Shown in pieces: positions 23,762 through 36,283 of a stretch of DNA of 64,000 nt. The notes under the pieces are model-generated. The model ran no database searches and was not told the DNA's origin. It saw nothing but the letters and a program-made list of their open reading frames with translations. The position numbers and the translations under genes are program-made. Every line of letters begins with the position of its first letter. Position 1 is the first letter of the stretch. The stretch comes from Thamnaconus septentrionalis (Eukaryota > Chordata > Actinopteri > Tetraodontiformes > Monacanthidae). The stretch spans positions 11,915,129 through 11,979,128 of the forward strand of contig CM020505.1 of the NCBI GenBank assembly GCA_009823395.1, written 5' to 3'.

Positions 23762-24790
23762 CATCTCCTCAATGAACCTCTTCACATTAATGGTATAAAT
23801 TCACACAGAGTCGAGAGTAGAATTTTGTTTTTAAGCTCTTGTGTTTCTGCTAATCTCAGTGATAAGAGCTAAACTCAAGGACGGCGCTGTGATCAGGGGG
23901 AAAGTGCAGTGACATCAGAGGCGACTGAACTGGATGAGTGCTGCCCTTTTAATTAGTCTTTCAGTTCAACTAATTGCTGACGCTCTTCCCCAAATGGCAA
24001 AGTAAGTGCTCTGAGCACAATACAAAAATGGGGGCTCCAAGGAAACGGAGACAGCTGCAGAACTTGCCGGTGACGAAACTACTCGATCACTCAGCGAGAC
24101 TCACTTCTGAATGCAAAAACACATTGCATTTTATGGGTCTTGATTCCTCCACCATGAAAGCCATCTGGCCTCTGCACAAAAGATGAGAGGATGAAAAAAA
24201 AAAAGAGGAAAAGTAAACCATGAAATGAGGATCTGCTGAATCACTCCAAGATTAAACAATAATTTACGCGGACATGCTGGCGTGGGATTCTCAGCGAGTG
24301 CGTTAGGACTGAAAAGGAACACTTGAAGCCCTGATGTGGTGAGACTCTGCTCAGGCAGTTCCTCTCCCAGAGCTACACGTCGCCACAATAAACCATGACA
24401 AACAGGCCAGGACCATAAAGAACTTTCCTCCCAACAATACATTAACGTAGCCTCACCTGCGTCATCTGCGTCTGGTATTTTCCTTTGTGATACGAGCCAT
24501 TTCTTTATTGTGCGACACTGTGCAGCATGTCCATAGGGCGCAATAACAGTTATACAACCACTTCCTCATCAGCTACTATGTGTACAGCCGTCGTCTGTTG
24601 TCCTCGTCATTCATTCTTACCTCGTCTGATTTGAAAATCAAATTTATTTCATTAAAGGAGATTTTTTTTTTCAAATGGTTGTTTTTCTATATTGTTTTTG
24701 GTATTATTATAAAGGACTTTGGTTTTGAAAGGTTATTCTTAAAGGTTATTATAACAATATCACCCCCACCACCACAATAATAATAGTAAC

Positions 24791-24825
<35 letters not shown>

Positions 24826-27800
24826 TCAGTCAGCCATACACCAGGGCTCAGTCCTTATTCAAGTTTAGTAGTAGTAGTGTTGTACATTCTATTTGATTGC
24901 AGTTCTTTGTTGGTTCATTTGTTTGGTTGTTTACTGTTGCTCTGTAGTTTTGGTCGGCCTACGTTCCTTGCGACACCCAGTTCAAAGACGCGGTGAGACA
25001 AACGCTGGAGCAGATCGACATCGTCCACAGGATGTGCCAAAAATACCCAGAGGTGTTCCAGTTCGCCACCAGTGCCGCAGGTGAGGTAGTGGCGGCGGCG
25101 GCCGTTCTCCGCCCGCACATTCCTCGTCTGACGCCGTAATGTCCCCGCAGAAATCGAGGAGGCCTTCAAGGCGAACAAGACGGCCAGTCTGATCGGCGTG
25201 GAGGGCGGCCACTCCATCGACAGCAGCCTGGGAACCCTGCGCATCATGTACTGGCTGGGGGTCCGCTACATGACGCTCACACACTCCTGCAACACGCCGT
25301 GGTAGGAGAAGCAACACAACCAACACACACACACACACACACACACAGTGTGTGTTGTGTTTCTTCTGAGGGACAATAAGCTGCTCTGATGCTCTGTCAC
25401 TGGTTCAAATTAGTCATCAGATGACTTAGCAAACATTTTTTTATAGTCAGATAAGATAAGAAAAGATAATCCTTTATTAGTCCCACAGTCCCACAGGAAA
25501 TTTCCAGCATTCCAGCAACAAAGTGGATAGCAACACAGTGGAGCGTGAGCCACCAATTCCCAAACACCCCCTGTTTACTACACTTGGATAATAAACTATA
25601 GCCAGTTTTATAACAATTTTTACAAATCGAACAAAATGGACTTAGGGCCCTTTTAAACTCTTCTACAAGCGATTTAGTCCCAACAAAATTTAATCAGTTT
25701 GTAAAGGTATAAACTTAGTGCTCCTTTCTGTATTGACAGCTCGTCAATATTAGTCTTTTTGCAACCATTTTTGGCGTTCCCAGCTGGCTAAATGACAGAA
25801 TGCACTTTTGGCACAAGAAGCTCTGCCCATTATATGCAGTTATATGCAGTCAGTGGTTCTCTTATTGTTCTCCAACTTCATCCCACAGTCCAAAAGACAC
25901 TCACAACTGGAAATTTTGGAGAAAATTTGAAGTTTGTTCCTCTCCGTTGTTTCTGCAACAATCTGGCAACTTGTCCCGGCTGTAACTCTATTTCACCCCA
26001 AGACAGCTGGGAAACGATCAAGCAGCTATGCAACACTGAGTGCAGAAGAAGTGACAGACAATGGATAGATTATAACTCAGTCCAAAGCAAATTGCATGAA
26101 AATTTTACCACTTTAGAATGACTCTTAAGTAAACTGTTGTAGACTGTTGCGTATGCTCCAGGGCACGTCATACTTTTATAGCTCATTCACGGTCCCATTT
26201 CACTCAGACATGATAAATCAGCTATCTTCCATCCGTCCATCTTCTATTCCCGCTTCCTCCTTCACCCAGGGTTGCAGGGGTCTGCTGGAGCCGAAGGGCC
26301 ACATTGAAAGACAAACAAATATACGCCCATTCACTCAATTTAGAGTTCCTAATTGGTCTCACATGCATGTTTTTGGACTGTGGGTGGTTCATCGTCCACC
26401 CGACCAGCTCGACTAGTGGGGGATTCCTGTCACTTCTCTCCACGTGCTGGGTCAAAGGGGGTCTATTGCTTTTTAGAGCTCTGGGAAGAAGCCGTCTGCA
26501 AGTCTTTATTGTGTTTTGGATGTTCCTGTGCCGCCTTCCTAACAGAAGCAACGAACAAATACTGGACGTGCAGATAAAAAAGAATTATCACCCTTTAAAC
26601 TGGCCTGGCTCCAGTGGTTTAGTGTTATAAAGACTGTTGTAAAAGAGATAACATTGTGGTAAAAAGCTCAGTTAAGACGGGTGTCTGGGATTCTTACCAT
26701 GACTGTGCTTTCTGTCGGCAGGGCGGACAACTGGCTGGTCGACACAGGGTCGCACCAAGCTGAAAATGGTGGCCTGTCTGAATTTGGCAAGGTGCGGTGG
26801 CTGCAACACATTAGTACTTGGCATGTTTATCTTTATTGCTTTCACTGCCCAACCTGTTGCATAACTATGTTTATCAAAATGATTTTCAAGCCCAAGGTTT
26901 GAATAACGCCCATGCATAATATCCCTGGACAGTAAAATTATATGGGCGACACGGTGGCGCAGTGGTTAGCGCTGCCGCCTCACAGCAAGAAGGTCGTGGG
27001 TTCGATTCCGGGGCCCGGGCCTGGGACCTTTCTGTGTGGAGTTTGCATGTTCTCCCCGTGTCTGCATGGGTTCTCTCCGGGTTCTCCGGCTTCCTCCCAC
27101 AGTCCAAAAACATGCATGTGAGGTCAATTGAATATTCTAAATTGTCCGTAGGTGTGCATGTGAGTGTGAATGGTTGTTTGTCTCTATGTGGCCCTGCAAT
27201 GAATTGGCGACTTGTCCAGGGTGTCACCCTGCCTTCGCCCTAAGGCAGCTGGGATAGGCTCCAGCAGACCCCCGTGACCCTGAATTGGAATAAGCGGGTA
27301 TAGAAGCTGAATGAATGAATGAGTAAAATTATATCATGTACAAATACATAAAACATAAATCACATTTGGAAAAAATTTGATTATATTCCTCCTACATTCC
27401 TTTTCATTTATCATCATCTACCGTCTCACCACACTTACTTAAATGCTCCTAATGTGTTGTCGTTCTTTCTCACCCCGTCAAAATGTTTGCCTGCATCAGG
27501 CAGTTGTTTTGGAGATGAACCGACTGGGGATGCTCATCGACCTGGCACACGTGCCGGTCCAAGTGATGAACCAAGTGCTGAGCATGTCCACAGCTCCGGT
27601 GATCTTCAGCCACTCCTCTGCCTATGAAGTGTGCAAGCACAAGAGGAATGTCCCCGATGATGTTATCAAGATAGTGGTGAGTGTTTGGTTATTCTTTGTG
27701 GTGAAATTGGAAGATTTTCCACTTGTAATGTTCTTTTTGGCGGCGTCAAGAGTCCTGCAGGACAGGAAATCGCAAAAATGATGTTCCAAAGAAAAAAGCT

Positions 27801-29534
27801 TCAGAGAACTTGTTCACAAGATTTCACTTTTTTGATCCATGTCGTTAGATGGAGTACAGAGTAGGTTTTCATTTCTTTTAATGATGCAATGTCATGATTT
27901 CTTCGTATCTCCTTATCTCTGCGGATTATCCCCCGCGATAATCTTCACTGGTCCAAAGGTTTGGGAGTGGTATGTAATTTACCTTGTGTCCAGTTCAGCA
28001 GACAGTAAAACAATAGAGTCGTTGAGCTCCACTGTAAAATAACAAAGTGATTGCAAGGTCAGGAACGGGAACCCTGATAAGATTACATCATGACACCAAC
28101 AAAAACCTGTACTTTTACTGCGGCCTCTGTTGGATTTATCGCAGCTCCTGCTTGTCAAAGGACAACAGTGTTTTTCCCCTCCTCTGGGTGGGATCATTCA
28201 GATCGGTCACTGTCTGTCTCTGCAGAAAGAGAAGAGAGGAGTCATCATGGTTAACTTCTACAACGACTATGTGACGTGCAGCGAGAAGGCCACCATCTCC
28301 GATGTTGCAGGTGAACTTCAGGGGCAACCCTCTCCAAGCGCAAACCACCGTGAAGGTCCAACATCTCAACAGCATCTCGCCTTCTCTCTTATCCTCTCCT
28401 CTCTCACCTTCGCCGCAGACCACTTCGACCACTTGAAGAAGATAGGCGGGCCTGAGATCATCGGTTTTGGCGGTGACTACGACGGCGTGACGAGGTGAGC
28501 GCAAATCGCCAGATGGAGGCTGATGAGGAGCAGGTACGACTGTAACAGCTAGAAAGTCTTTTCACACTGAGAGGTGTCTCACAGGATGCCGGATGGTCTT
28601 GAGGATGTGTCCAAGGTGCCCAATGTGGTGGCTGAGCTGCTGAGGAGAGGATGGAGTGAGGCCGACGTGAAGTCGGCTCTGGGAAACAACCTGCTCCGCG
28701 TCCTGAGGGAGGCCGAGACGGTGGGTTGGAGACGCACACAGACACAAGTCTCTGGCAGAAAGAAAAAAAAAAACATTTTGTTACAGCAGCACCCTCACCA
28801 ATACCTCTCCCTATCCCACCTGGAAGCACGTCACCACACTGACTTTGACATTCTTTCTTTTGAGCAAATCACTGATAATGCATTACTGACTGCTTTCGTA
28901 TCTCAGTTCAAGTTTCTAAATGCTCACAGAGTGACGTCCACCCAGATGGACGCCTACTGTGGTCATACACCCATATTAGTGGGAAAAAATAAAGGAAAAG
29001 AAGAAAAGAAAAAAAGGACCCCAGAGGAAAAACATATCTTTTGGATTACATTTGGGCTCTATTACAACCTTTCTGCGTGTCTTCGCTCTGTTTGCGCGGC
29101 ATCTTGAAACCCGGGAAAAGACCCGGGAAAGTTTACAGGACTTCTCAGGTGGTGAATGGGAATGTTGGTATATTAAGTGGAAGGTGGAGGTCCCAACTGG
29201 CAATGGCTAGTTGGGCCCAGGAACCAGCAAGGTCTTGAGAATCACCTCTGATTAAGACCAACCCCTAATTGGTCCTGCAGCAATCAAAACGTCACATTTA
29301 GACTGTCGAGTCGACTCTGCCTGACTGACGCGCCGACTGTTTATTTTTGCGTGTCAGGTCCGCGACAAAATGAAGGACGCACAGCCAGGCGACATGCCCA
29401 TCCCGCTTGAAGAGGTGACGAACCCGTGCAGGACCAACACTGGCTACCCCGAAAATGGAGCTGCCAGCACAGGCTCACTCAGCACACTGACCCTTCTGCT
29501 CACACTGGCTCTGGTGGCTCTGCTCACACGTTAG
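23354..29534 (+). CDS. dpep1: Membrane dipeptidase 1 (renal dipeptidase)
   Basis: Zinc ectoenzyme that hydrolyses dipeptides and converts leukotriene D4 to E4 at the cell surface. Coding exons: 23354-23466, 23591-23717, 24948-25080, 25151-25301, 26722-26791, 27500-27676, 28226-28310, 28419-28494, 28585-28720, 29358-29534; the phases join to 414 residues (human about 411). Residues 1-18 form a signal peptide. The two-zinc site is complete: His39 and Asp41 (DGHNDLPW), bridging Glu142 (GVEGGHS), His215 (LIDLAHV), His236 (IFSHSSAY) and Asp305 ([11 protein letters not shown]). The C-terminus is a hydrophobic run, [15 protein letters not shown], after small residues, a GPI-anchor signal. The donor of exon 5 (aag|gtgcgg) is weak. 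It is tail to tail with slc22a31. DPEP2 or DPEP3 is less likely given the neighbours. Confidence 0.95.
23731..23760. repeat. (CA)n microsatellite, dpep1 intron 2
   Basis: About 14 CA units starting 14 bp after the exon 2 donor. Confidence 0.95.
24790..24823. repeat. (ATA)n microsatellite, dpep1 intron 2
   Basis: About 11 AAT units upstream of exon 3. Confidence 0.9.
25322..25350. repeat. (CA)n microsatellite, dpep1 intron 4
   Basis: About 12 CA units, then gtgtgtgttgtgt, starting 20 bp after exon 4. The CA/GT pair could fold into a small hairpin. Confidence 0.9.
25446..25545 (+). mobile_element. Fragment of fish LINE/SINE 3' tail
   Basis: The words gataagataagaaaagataa, tcctttattagtcccac and ggaaatttcca occur in order. 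This is a common 3' end of interspersed retroelements in teleosts. It is only about 100 bp and carries no open frame. Confidence 0.55.
25968..26072 (+). mobile_element. Degenerate SINE tail, dpep1 intron 4
   Basis: Acttgtcccggctgtaact, then caccccaagacagctggga and gacaatggatagat follow the order of the 3' half of the SINE at 26943, with many substitutions. It is an old copy. Confidence 0.5.
26228..26395 (-). mobile_element. Degenerate SINE, reverse orientation
   Basis: Read on the minus strand it gives cacagtccaaaaacatgcat, then a diverged caattta/ctctaaatt segment, ggctccagcagacccctgc and ends agaagatggacggatgg. That is the order of the SINE middle and tail, so this is an old inverted copy lacking the tRNA head. 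Confidence 0.6.
26943..27330 (+). mobile_element. Full-length tRNA-derived SINE (DANA/Mermaid-like)
   Basis: The head ggcgacacggtggcgcagtg, gttagcgctgccgcctcaca and gggttcgattcc contains polymerase III A-box- and B-box-like words, followed by gtgtggagtttgcatgttct and cccacagtccaaaaacatgc. The end is ggaataagcgggtatagaag plus a gaatgaatgaatg tail. The element lies in dpep1 intron 5 in the gene's direction. The family name comes from resemblance of the head and middle; the tail differs from zebrafish DANA. Confidence 0.85.
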
Positions 29535-30139
29535 CATGGAAGGCTGTTGTTCCTGATTCTGGAATCACCGCACAAAGTGGCCCGATGATGATTGAACTGT
29601 CCCGTAGGAGCAACTTTTTCTGGTCCAAGGTTTGAAACAAATATGATAATCCAAGGGCCAATAAATCACTAATTTAAAACCGATGTTTAATAGTTTTAAT
29701 TAAAATCAGTGGAAACGGTTCAGTCTGTTGAGGCCAGTTGTCTATATTTCTATAAGCAGAGCACCACCTATTGTTCTCAAAGAAGAAAGTCATTTTAGAG
29801 GCCACTTTACTGAACCGTCACATTAACTACAATTTTGATAAGTGCCATGTTATTTATGCCTGCTAAAAAAAAAAAATCTACATATATTTTCAAGTTGTCA
29901 CAAATTCTCCGAGCATTGAAAATAAAACATGGGTTTTGTGATCATCAATAAACAAAAAGCCTGTCTCTCTGTGTGAAGAAATACAAAACAGAATGTTTAG
30001 TGCCCTCTAGTGGTCTCCCAAGAGACAACATTCCGCAGCAACTCCTCGCTCAAAATGTTGCTTCTGCTGGCCCAGTCTGTCAGCTTGGATTCATCAATGA
30101 CAGGTGAAGGTGTGACGATAAACTCTCCAGCTGTGCTGC
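29535..30139. other. 605-bp tail-to-tail spacer of dpep1 and slc22a31
   Basis: Holds both 3' untranslated regions. AATAAA for dpep1 lies at 29660-29665, with further copies near 29920 and 29947. On the minus strand, ATTAAA-type signals (plus-strand tttaat) near 29682 and 29695 could serve slc22a31, in which case the two transcripts' 3' ends would approach or overlap. Confidence 0.6.
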
Positions 30140-33100
30140 TCAGAGGGCCGTTTCAGATTCGGTCTCCGCCAGTGTCTCGTACTCTTGGTCCTGCGATGCG
30201 GTATCTGACAGCGAGAGAGGGGGAGACTCCGGGTTCCCGTCGGGAATATCCACAATATCCGCATGTTCCTCCAGCGTCTTGGCGGATGTGCGCTCCACGC
30301 GAAGGCTTTTGCGCCGTTGGTCTTTCCACAGGTTCTGGGCGCCCGGCTGTTTGGCGCCATCCAGCGGAGACGAGAGGATCAGCGGCCGCCGCTGCCTCTC
30401 GCCTTCCTCCAGGAAATCTGGAAGAGGCCTGCGGTTGCTCTCCGGCAGGCGGAGTATGACGATGATGGAGAAGACGGTGAAGAAGGCCAGGATGAGGTGG
30501 TAGAGGTAGTAGAAGTCAGACTGGAGGTCCACCAGGAAGGAGGCGGCCGTGCCGGCGCTGTATGATGCCAGCACCAGGCCGAGGCAGCCGCCACTGGTGG
30601 GGGGAACGAAGGGGGCAGGGGAAGGGGAAGGGGAAGGGGTGGGGCAGACACCCAGGAGGAATTGTTGGGGGAGGGTCAAGACAAATAATCTAATCTCAAA
30701 CACACTGTCAACTTGGCATTTACTCAATGATCCAGTGTGTAAAATTTCGCTTGATTTATGTTTTTGTATTGGTAAGGGGGGTGTGGGGTGTGGGGGTGAA
30801 GACGCTGCATTCTAAAATGGAACCACTTGATGTCGCTGTTAATTCTTAAATATCTCCAAATATTACACACATCCTTCAATGATAACTGCCATTAGCGTAC
30901 ATGAAGGGTCATGACGCTCTAGTTTTTCACTTCAGTCTTCAGTTGCGATTGGCTATTTGGGGCCTTAAACTACCTTGTAAACACTTTGTTGAGGGTATAA
31001 TTTACAAATCAGGTCTTCCATAATCTGCATCCACATGGCACTCACCGGATTACAGTGGGCATCACCTCGCAGGCGAAGAAGACACTGAGCACGGCCAGTG
31101 CCTGGCAGAACAGCAGGCCCACGGTGGACAGTGCCAGCACCAAGACGCCGTACAGGTCTGAGACACAAAATAAATCAGTCGACAGCTGCACAATCAGAAT
31201 CTTCTGCACACACATCACAGCTGTGTGAGTCTGTGAATCATGCCTACAGCTCCCAGCATGCACTGCAAACTGCCAAGAGTCACTTTCAGTTCATGTGGTT
31301 AACAGTCAGCAATCAGGCTGTGCAAAATGAAACACATAAGATAGAATTTCTGTGTGTATATATGTGTACATATGTAAATCCGTGCCTATATGTGTTTATG
31401 TGTACATATATATATATATAGATATGTTGTGAATATGTTAATATGTATTTGTCAAACCTGAGACGACCTTTATGTCTTGTTGTCATTTGTAATCCTTCAA
31501 AATATAATTAAAAAAACATGAACATGATTTTCTTTGTGGGTCATATTTCATTTTTTCAAGGTTTCCACAAGGTTTGGTGGACAGACAGAGATGTGGACGT
31601 ACTCTGTTTGAAGGCCAGCAGCAGCAGCGACGGGAGACATGTGGCGATGGCGGAGAACAGCAGAACGCCACGCCGGCCGTAGCGGTTAGCCAACAGATAA
31701 AGGAAGACGCCGGCCGTGGCGGCGGCACCCACTCGCACGTAGTAGTTCAAATAAAAATGGGTGGAGTAGCTGTAGAGGTCTGTGGTGAAACAGTGCTGGA
31801 TGGCAGCCGCTGTGAAGCTGCAGGGAAAAGAGGAAGAGAACACTGAGCATTTTTTTTTGTTGTGCCATGCTGAAATTTGGAAAAGTGGGGCGTGACCAAG
31901 GTGTATGTGCACATTGAAAAAAATAAAATAAATAAATCTCACACGGTGAAGCTGAGGGTGAGGCAGTTTCTGCGGGTGACGGGATGGTGCAGCAGCGACA
32001 GCAGCGAGTAGAATCTGGGCTGACAATCCTCCTCGTACACAGAGTTTATCTCTGGAAGCAGAACAGAGGCTGCAGGGGTCAAACACCGTTTTTTTTTTTT
32101 AAAAGAAAAACAGCGACATCAAGTGGTTACATTTTAGATAGCAACACTCTCTCACATTAATCCCCTTAATCCCTCTCCAGAGCTTCCCAGTGAACCACGG
32201 TGGCTGGTGAGCACAAACCTGGGTACCTAATTCACTTCTTCGTTTAAAATTACAAAACGCGTTGTCAGACGCGCTAGATTGTCCATCTCAGGCTTCCTTA
32301 GAAATATGGTGGTGCAAGATGGCAACTAACTGGGAGCAAGACCCTTGCTGGATGTATATTTCTATATATTCCAGTGTTAAAAAAGGAGAAGAAAAAAAGA
32401 AACTGGATGTCTGGGTCTCCTGGATGACACCATGCCAACATAGTGGGGACATTTTGGAGTTGTGCGACGCTGGTGCATAGTAAATTAGTGAAATTCGTGG
32501 GTGCATGTGTGAGTGTGCGTGCCCACGTACCTGACAGCAGCGAGTCAGTCATGGCCACCCCATACAGGAGACACACCTGGTTCCTGATGGTGAATTCCTT
32601 CAGGCTCCACTTGACCTGAGGGATCTGAGACGTGGCCAGCTGCCAGCGAGGAGACTCAGGAAACACCGAGACACAGCTGATGGAGGGAGAACAAAACAAA
32701 AAAACAACAGCAATGTCATCACATCTGGGAATGGCAAAAGTGTTGAGTTGGACGGAAGACGGGAAAACCACCCGGAGCTTCTCATCATGGCTGAGAAAAA
32801 TACGTGCCATTGCCATTTGAGGAGGAGTTGCCACTAGAAGTAGAAACAAACTGGTGCAGGAGACACTCGCAAAATTCAAGATTTCTTCACAAACTACTAA
32901 CTACGAACAAAGTTCAGATGGAATTATTTCATGTTTGAGTTAAAAGTTGCCTGGAAGAGAATCTGGCCTCGTTGTCTTCTGTCTCACCACCAGTAGGGGA
33001 GCAGCAGGACCAGAGGCAGGGTGACCACCGCCTGGAGAATCTGCCAGCTGTGACACGCAAGAGCAACGGCAGGAAGAACCGTCTCGGCTCCGACGGCGAA

Positions 33101-34876
33101 CAAGACGGCCACCATGGCCACCGTGAGGCGATGGGGAAGGTCGCACAGCTCCAGCCCTGCAGGACAGACCACGCCAGGAGACACGCTGCTCAAACATCAC
33201 AGGTTTGTTTGCTGCACAGTTTGCACTTTTGTCGCTGATTAAAGTTTCAACAAATGTGTATTTTTTTAATTTGATGTAGCAGTCTTTCACCCCTTCTAAA
33301 ATTAAACAACAAGGTGTAAAATACAAAATAAAACAATTACACAACATTTTTATAGAAAAATGTCAGAGAAGAAAAAACTGGACACATTTCTCAGCCTTTC
33401 TTTGCTCCAATGGCTCTTTAATTCAGATTAATTAAGAACAGAAAATGAAAACTCTCACAAAAATGTCAGAAAGTGTTTCTAAGTAGGTCTAAGTAGGGTT
33501 TTGCAAAGGGGGAAAAAAGCTCATAGTGCTCATGTATAATGTCACGTTTAATTTGCCGGTGCAGGATACTCACTGGTGATGTAGGAGGACACAGAGACGC
33601 CAGCCAGACTGAGGCCCTGACAGAGGCGCAGAGGTAGAGAAACTACAGAGCTTTCTGAAAAGCATATCACCGCCCCAAAGACACAGGACAGGATGAGAGC
33701 GAAGATGAAACAATGGCGACGACCCAGCCTGAAAACAGAGGCGCAAAAACACATCAGCGTCTTGGTTTTTAATGTCAACAGATACAACAGATATATACAA
33801 TTTTGAAGCTCGGAAATATTTAACATCAGAGTGACTTTGTGTCCACAGCTAAAATAAAAAAGGGAAAATGGTAACTGAGCTCTGAAACATTTGTGTGTGA
33901 AGGAATGGACGAGGAGCTCCATGTTGTTCGTCGCTGTCAATTGGAACGGTGAAGGAATCCAGTTTTTTTCGTGCACCATTAGACATAATGCTGTCAATAA
34001 ACAGAGACTAGAGGAACGTAAAGGTTCCACTTCATGGTGATTGCTACTTACCGGTCACATAAAGCACCAAACACAATGTAACCCAGAATGGAGCCAGTTA
34101 CAAAACAGATGTTGTGCACAGGGATTTTCCAGGAGTCCTTGCAGACCAGGTTCCACTGCGGAGCAAGAGAAAAATGAAGTGAACTTAAGTTCATTTAAAA
34201 AGACAATTCAAATTTGTTAAAGTCGCTGATGGTTTACCAAAGTCTGTTGCTGCACCAAACAGCTAACCACGGTCTCTAACTAAGCATGGCTGCTTCATTT
34301 GTTAAAACAGCACCATGGTACTTGTATCATGTTTATACAAAGGTTTATTTCTGTGGGGCCCTAAATTAAAATTCAAGTGTGAATTCATAACCAAGGCTTC
34401 AACATCACTTAACTCTTGAGTTTTATCACTTTCTCCCAGATTCTGACTGGTACAAAAGGTTGAAAAAAAACAACAACACACAGGTGCCGACGCACCTCTG
34501 TGACAAAGTTGCTCTGGAGACCCACTTCAGTGCTGTACACCCAGCCCCAGGTGCAGGGCACCTTCTCCCACTCGTCGCTGCTGCCAGAGGCCTCGATGGA
34601 GCCGTTCAGGTTCTTCAGCAGCTCGCAGCGACTCCGCCCGCCGTCCTCGTCCCAGGGGATGCTGGCCCTGATCAGCTCCTCCTCTGTGAGGTTGCTCATG
34701 GGCAGGAGCAGAGGGTCGGGCCTGCAGTGGAACGTCTCCGGGGTCATCGTGAGGAACATGGAGCTGGTGACGTTGAGTGCGACCGCGAAGCTCGGGAACC
34801 AGCTCCACACCACCACCTTTTTGGTGTAGCGGCCGAAGCCGCCGATGCGAGGGAAGAATTTTGCCTCGTAATCCAT
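30140..34876 (-). CDS. slc22a31: SLC22 family transporter, SLC22A31-like
   Basis: Twelve-helix major facilitator carrier of the organic ion transporter family; substrate unknown. Coding exons: 34876-34496, 34155-34052, 33728-33574, 33156-32988, 32676-32531, 32051-31943, 31817-31603, 31157-31046, 30593-30140; the phases join to 614 residues. The start MDYEAKFFPRIGGFGRY is the usual SLC22 N-terminus. A large extracellular loop rich in Cys and Asn follows, then GWVYSTEVGLQSNFVTEWNLVC, the MFS motif GALCDRLGRR (157-166), FPESPRW after helix 6, and a second-half motif NRYGRRG. RLPESNRRPLPDFLEE begins a C-tail of about 100 residues, longer than usual. The symbol rests on adjacency to ankrd11 as on human 16q24.3. 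The exon 4 donor could be tgg|gtggtg or tggtg|gtgaga; the latter is used. Confidence 0.88.
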
Positions 34877-36141
34877 TTTGGATAGAGGTAGAGATTTGTG
34901 GGGACGGCTGGTTCTGCCGGTCTCAGAGGAGAGGGTGACCCCCTGTTTGGCCCTGGAAGACTGCATGTGCAGAGTCACGACGTGCCCCATCAATCGAGAG
35001 ACGAGAACTTACGATGTGTAATATCCCTTCACCTGGAGAATATAGTGAAGGTGAATGGGGCACCTCTCCGCCCGCCAACAACCATCAGGCCTGACTGAAA
35101 CTGAGGGAGAAACCTGCATGTCTGACCAACAAAAGGCAGCGAATGGAAAATCTGTTATCACGGTCAAAGATTCTGAGATAAAAGTCCAAACATTCTGAGC
35201 TCAAGGCCATTGGGTTCAGATTAAAATACACAATTTTAAGAGTGGCAGTAAATAATGCACGACTGGATGCCAAATGATCCAGAACAACAGAAGAAGAAAT
35301 GTGGATTTTCCCCATCAGGCCCAATATAAATGCCATTGAGGATCCAAATGTAAGTTCAGTATGATGAATCTCAGACACACATGCAACAAAGGACACACAA
35401 ATCAAGGGTGGGACGTCTCTGTACTGTTGTAAACCGTCAGACAGTGCCACCTGTTGGTGAGGAGTATTACCTGAAAACCTTCTGAAGTGTTGCACTGCGC
35501 TCGTCGGGAACCAGGTGGAGAAAACCATTATTCCTGCTGAGACATCAATGGGAACAGTGCTGCCTCCCGATGGACACCTGGAGAAAGACGGCGAGAAAAC
35601 GGCTGCAATCGACATCACAGCGCGGCAGATGTTACAGGCACTTACCCTCAGGTTGATCTGGCTGCGTGGCCATAATGTGTATCTGAAACTACCCTCAGAC
35701 CACACCTACACACCCTCCGCTGCAGAATCTCCTCCTGCTGCCTTTTTTCATGTAAAGCCGTAGTTAAGAGAGGCTGGTGGAAGACACTGTAGGAGAGCAG
35801 ACATCAGGAACAGCCTTGGCTTTTTAAAGGACGCACACGCACAGCTCAGAATGCAGTCTGGAGAAACAGAAAGACGATGTTTAATAGCAATACTGATGTG
35901 AATATCAAAAATTGAGCGGTGCTATTAACTGATGCATTTATGGAAATGTAGTTTTCAGGCATGCATTCACATATGCATTTAATATTCTGTTCATTAAGAT
36001 AGGTGGTAGCATGTTTCTTGACTACAATACTAATCAACAGGAACACTGACTGTTGTGTAACCTTGGTGAGTCCACCCTTCAGCCGTGTAATTAATGGCTC
36101 CACCAACTACATCATTAATCTGTGGCATGAGATTTTTTTAG

Positions 36142-36176
<35 letters not shown>

Positions 36177-36283
36177 ATAAATGAACCATATAATCAGGGC
36201 TAAACTAACTTGTGTTGGCAATATCACTAGTCAACATCACAACAAACTTGAGAACTGAAAAGCGACCAGTAATATTTCAAAAT
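34877..36283. other. slc22a31 promoter region and spacer
   Basis: Lies between the slc22a31 start and the most distal possible ankrd11 3' end. A 206-codon frame on the minus strand (35085-35705) has no recognisable domain or matching splice sites, so I do not call it a gene. A poly-T run occupies about 36137-36171. Confidence 0.5.

Noticed and set aside
26943..27020. tRNA gene
   Set aside because: The A-box and B-box-like words belong to the head of a SINE that continues for another 300 bp and ends in a GAATG tail.
35085..35705. 206-codon minus-strand frame upstream of slc22a31
   Set aside because: No recognisable domain, no matching splice partners and no family resemblance; probably a chance frame.
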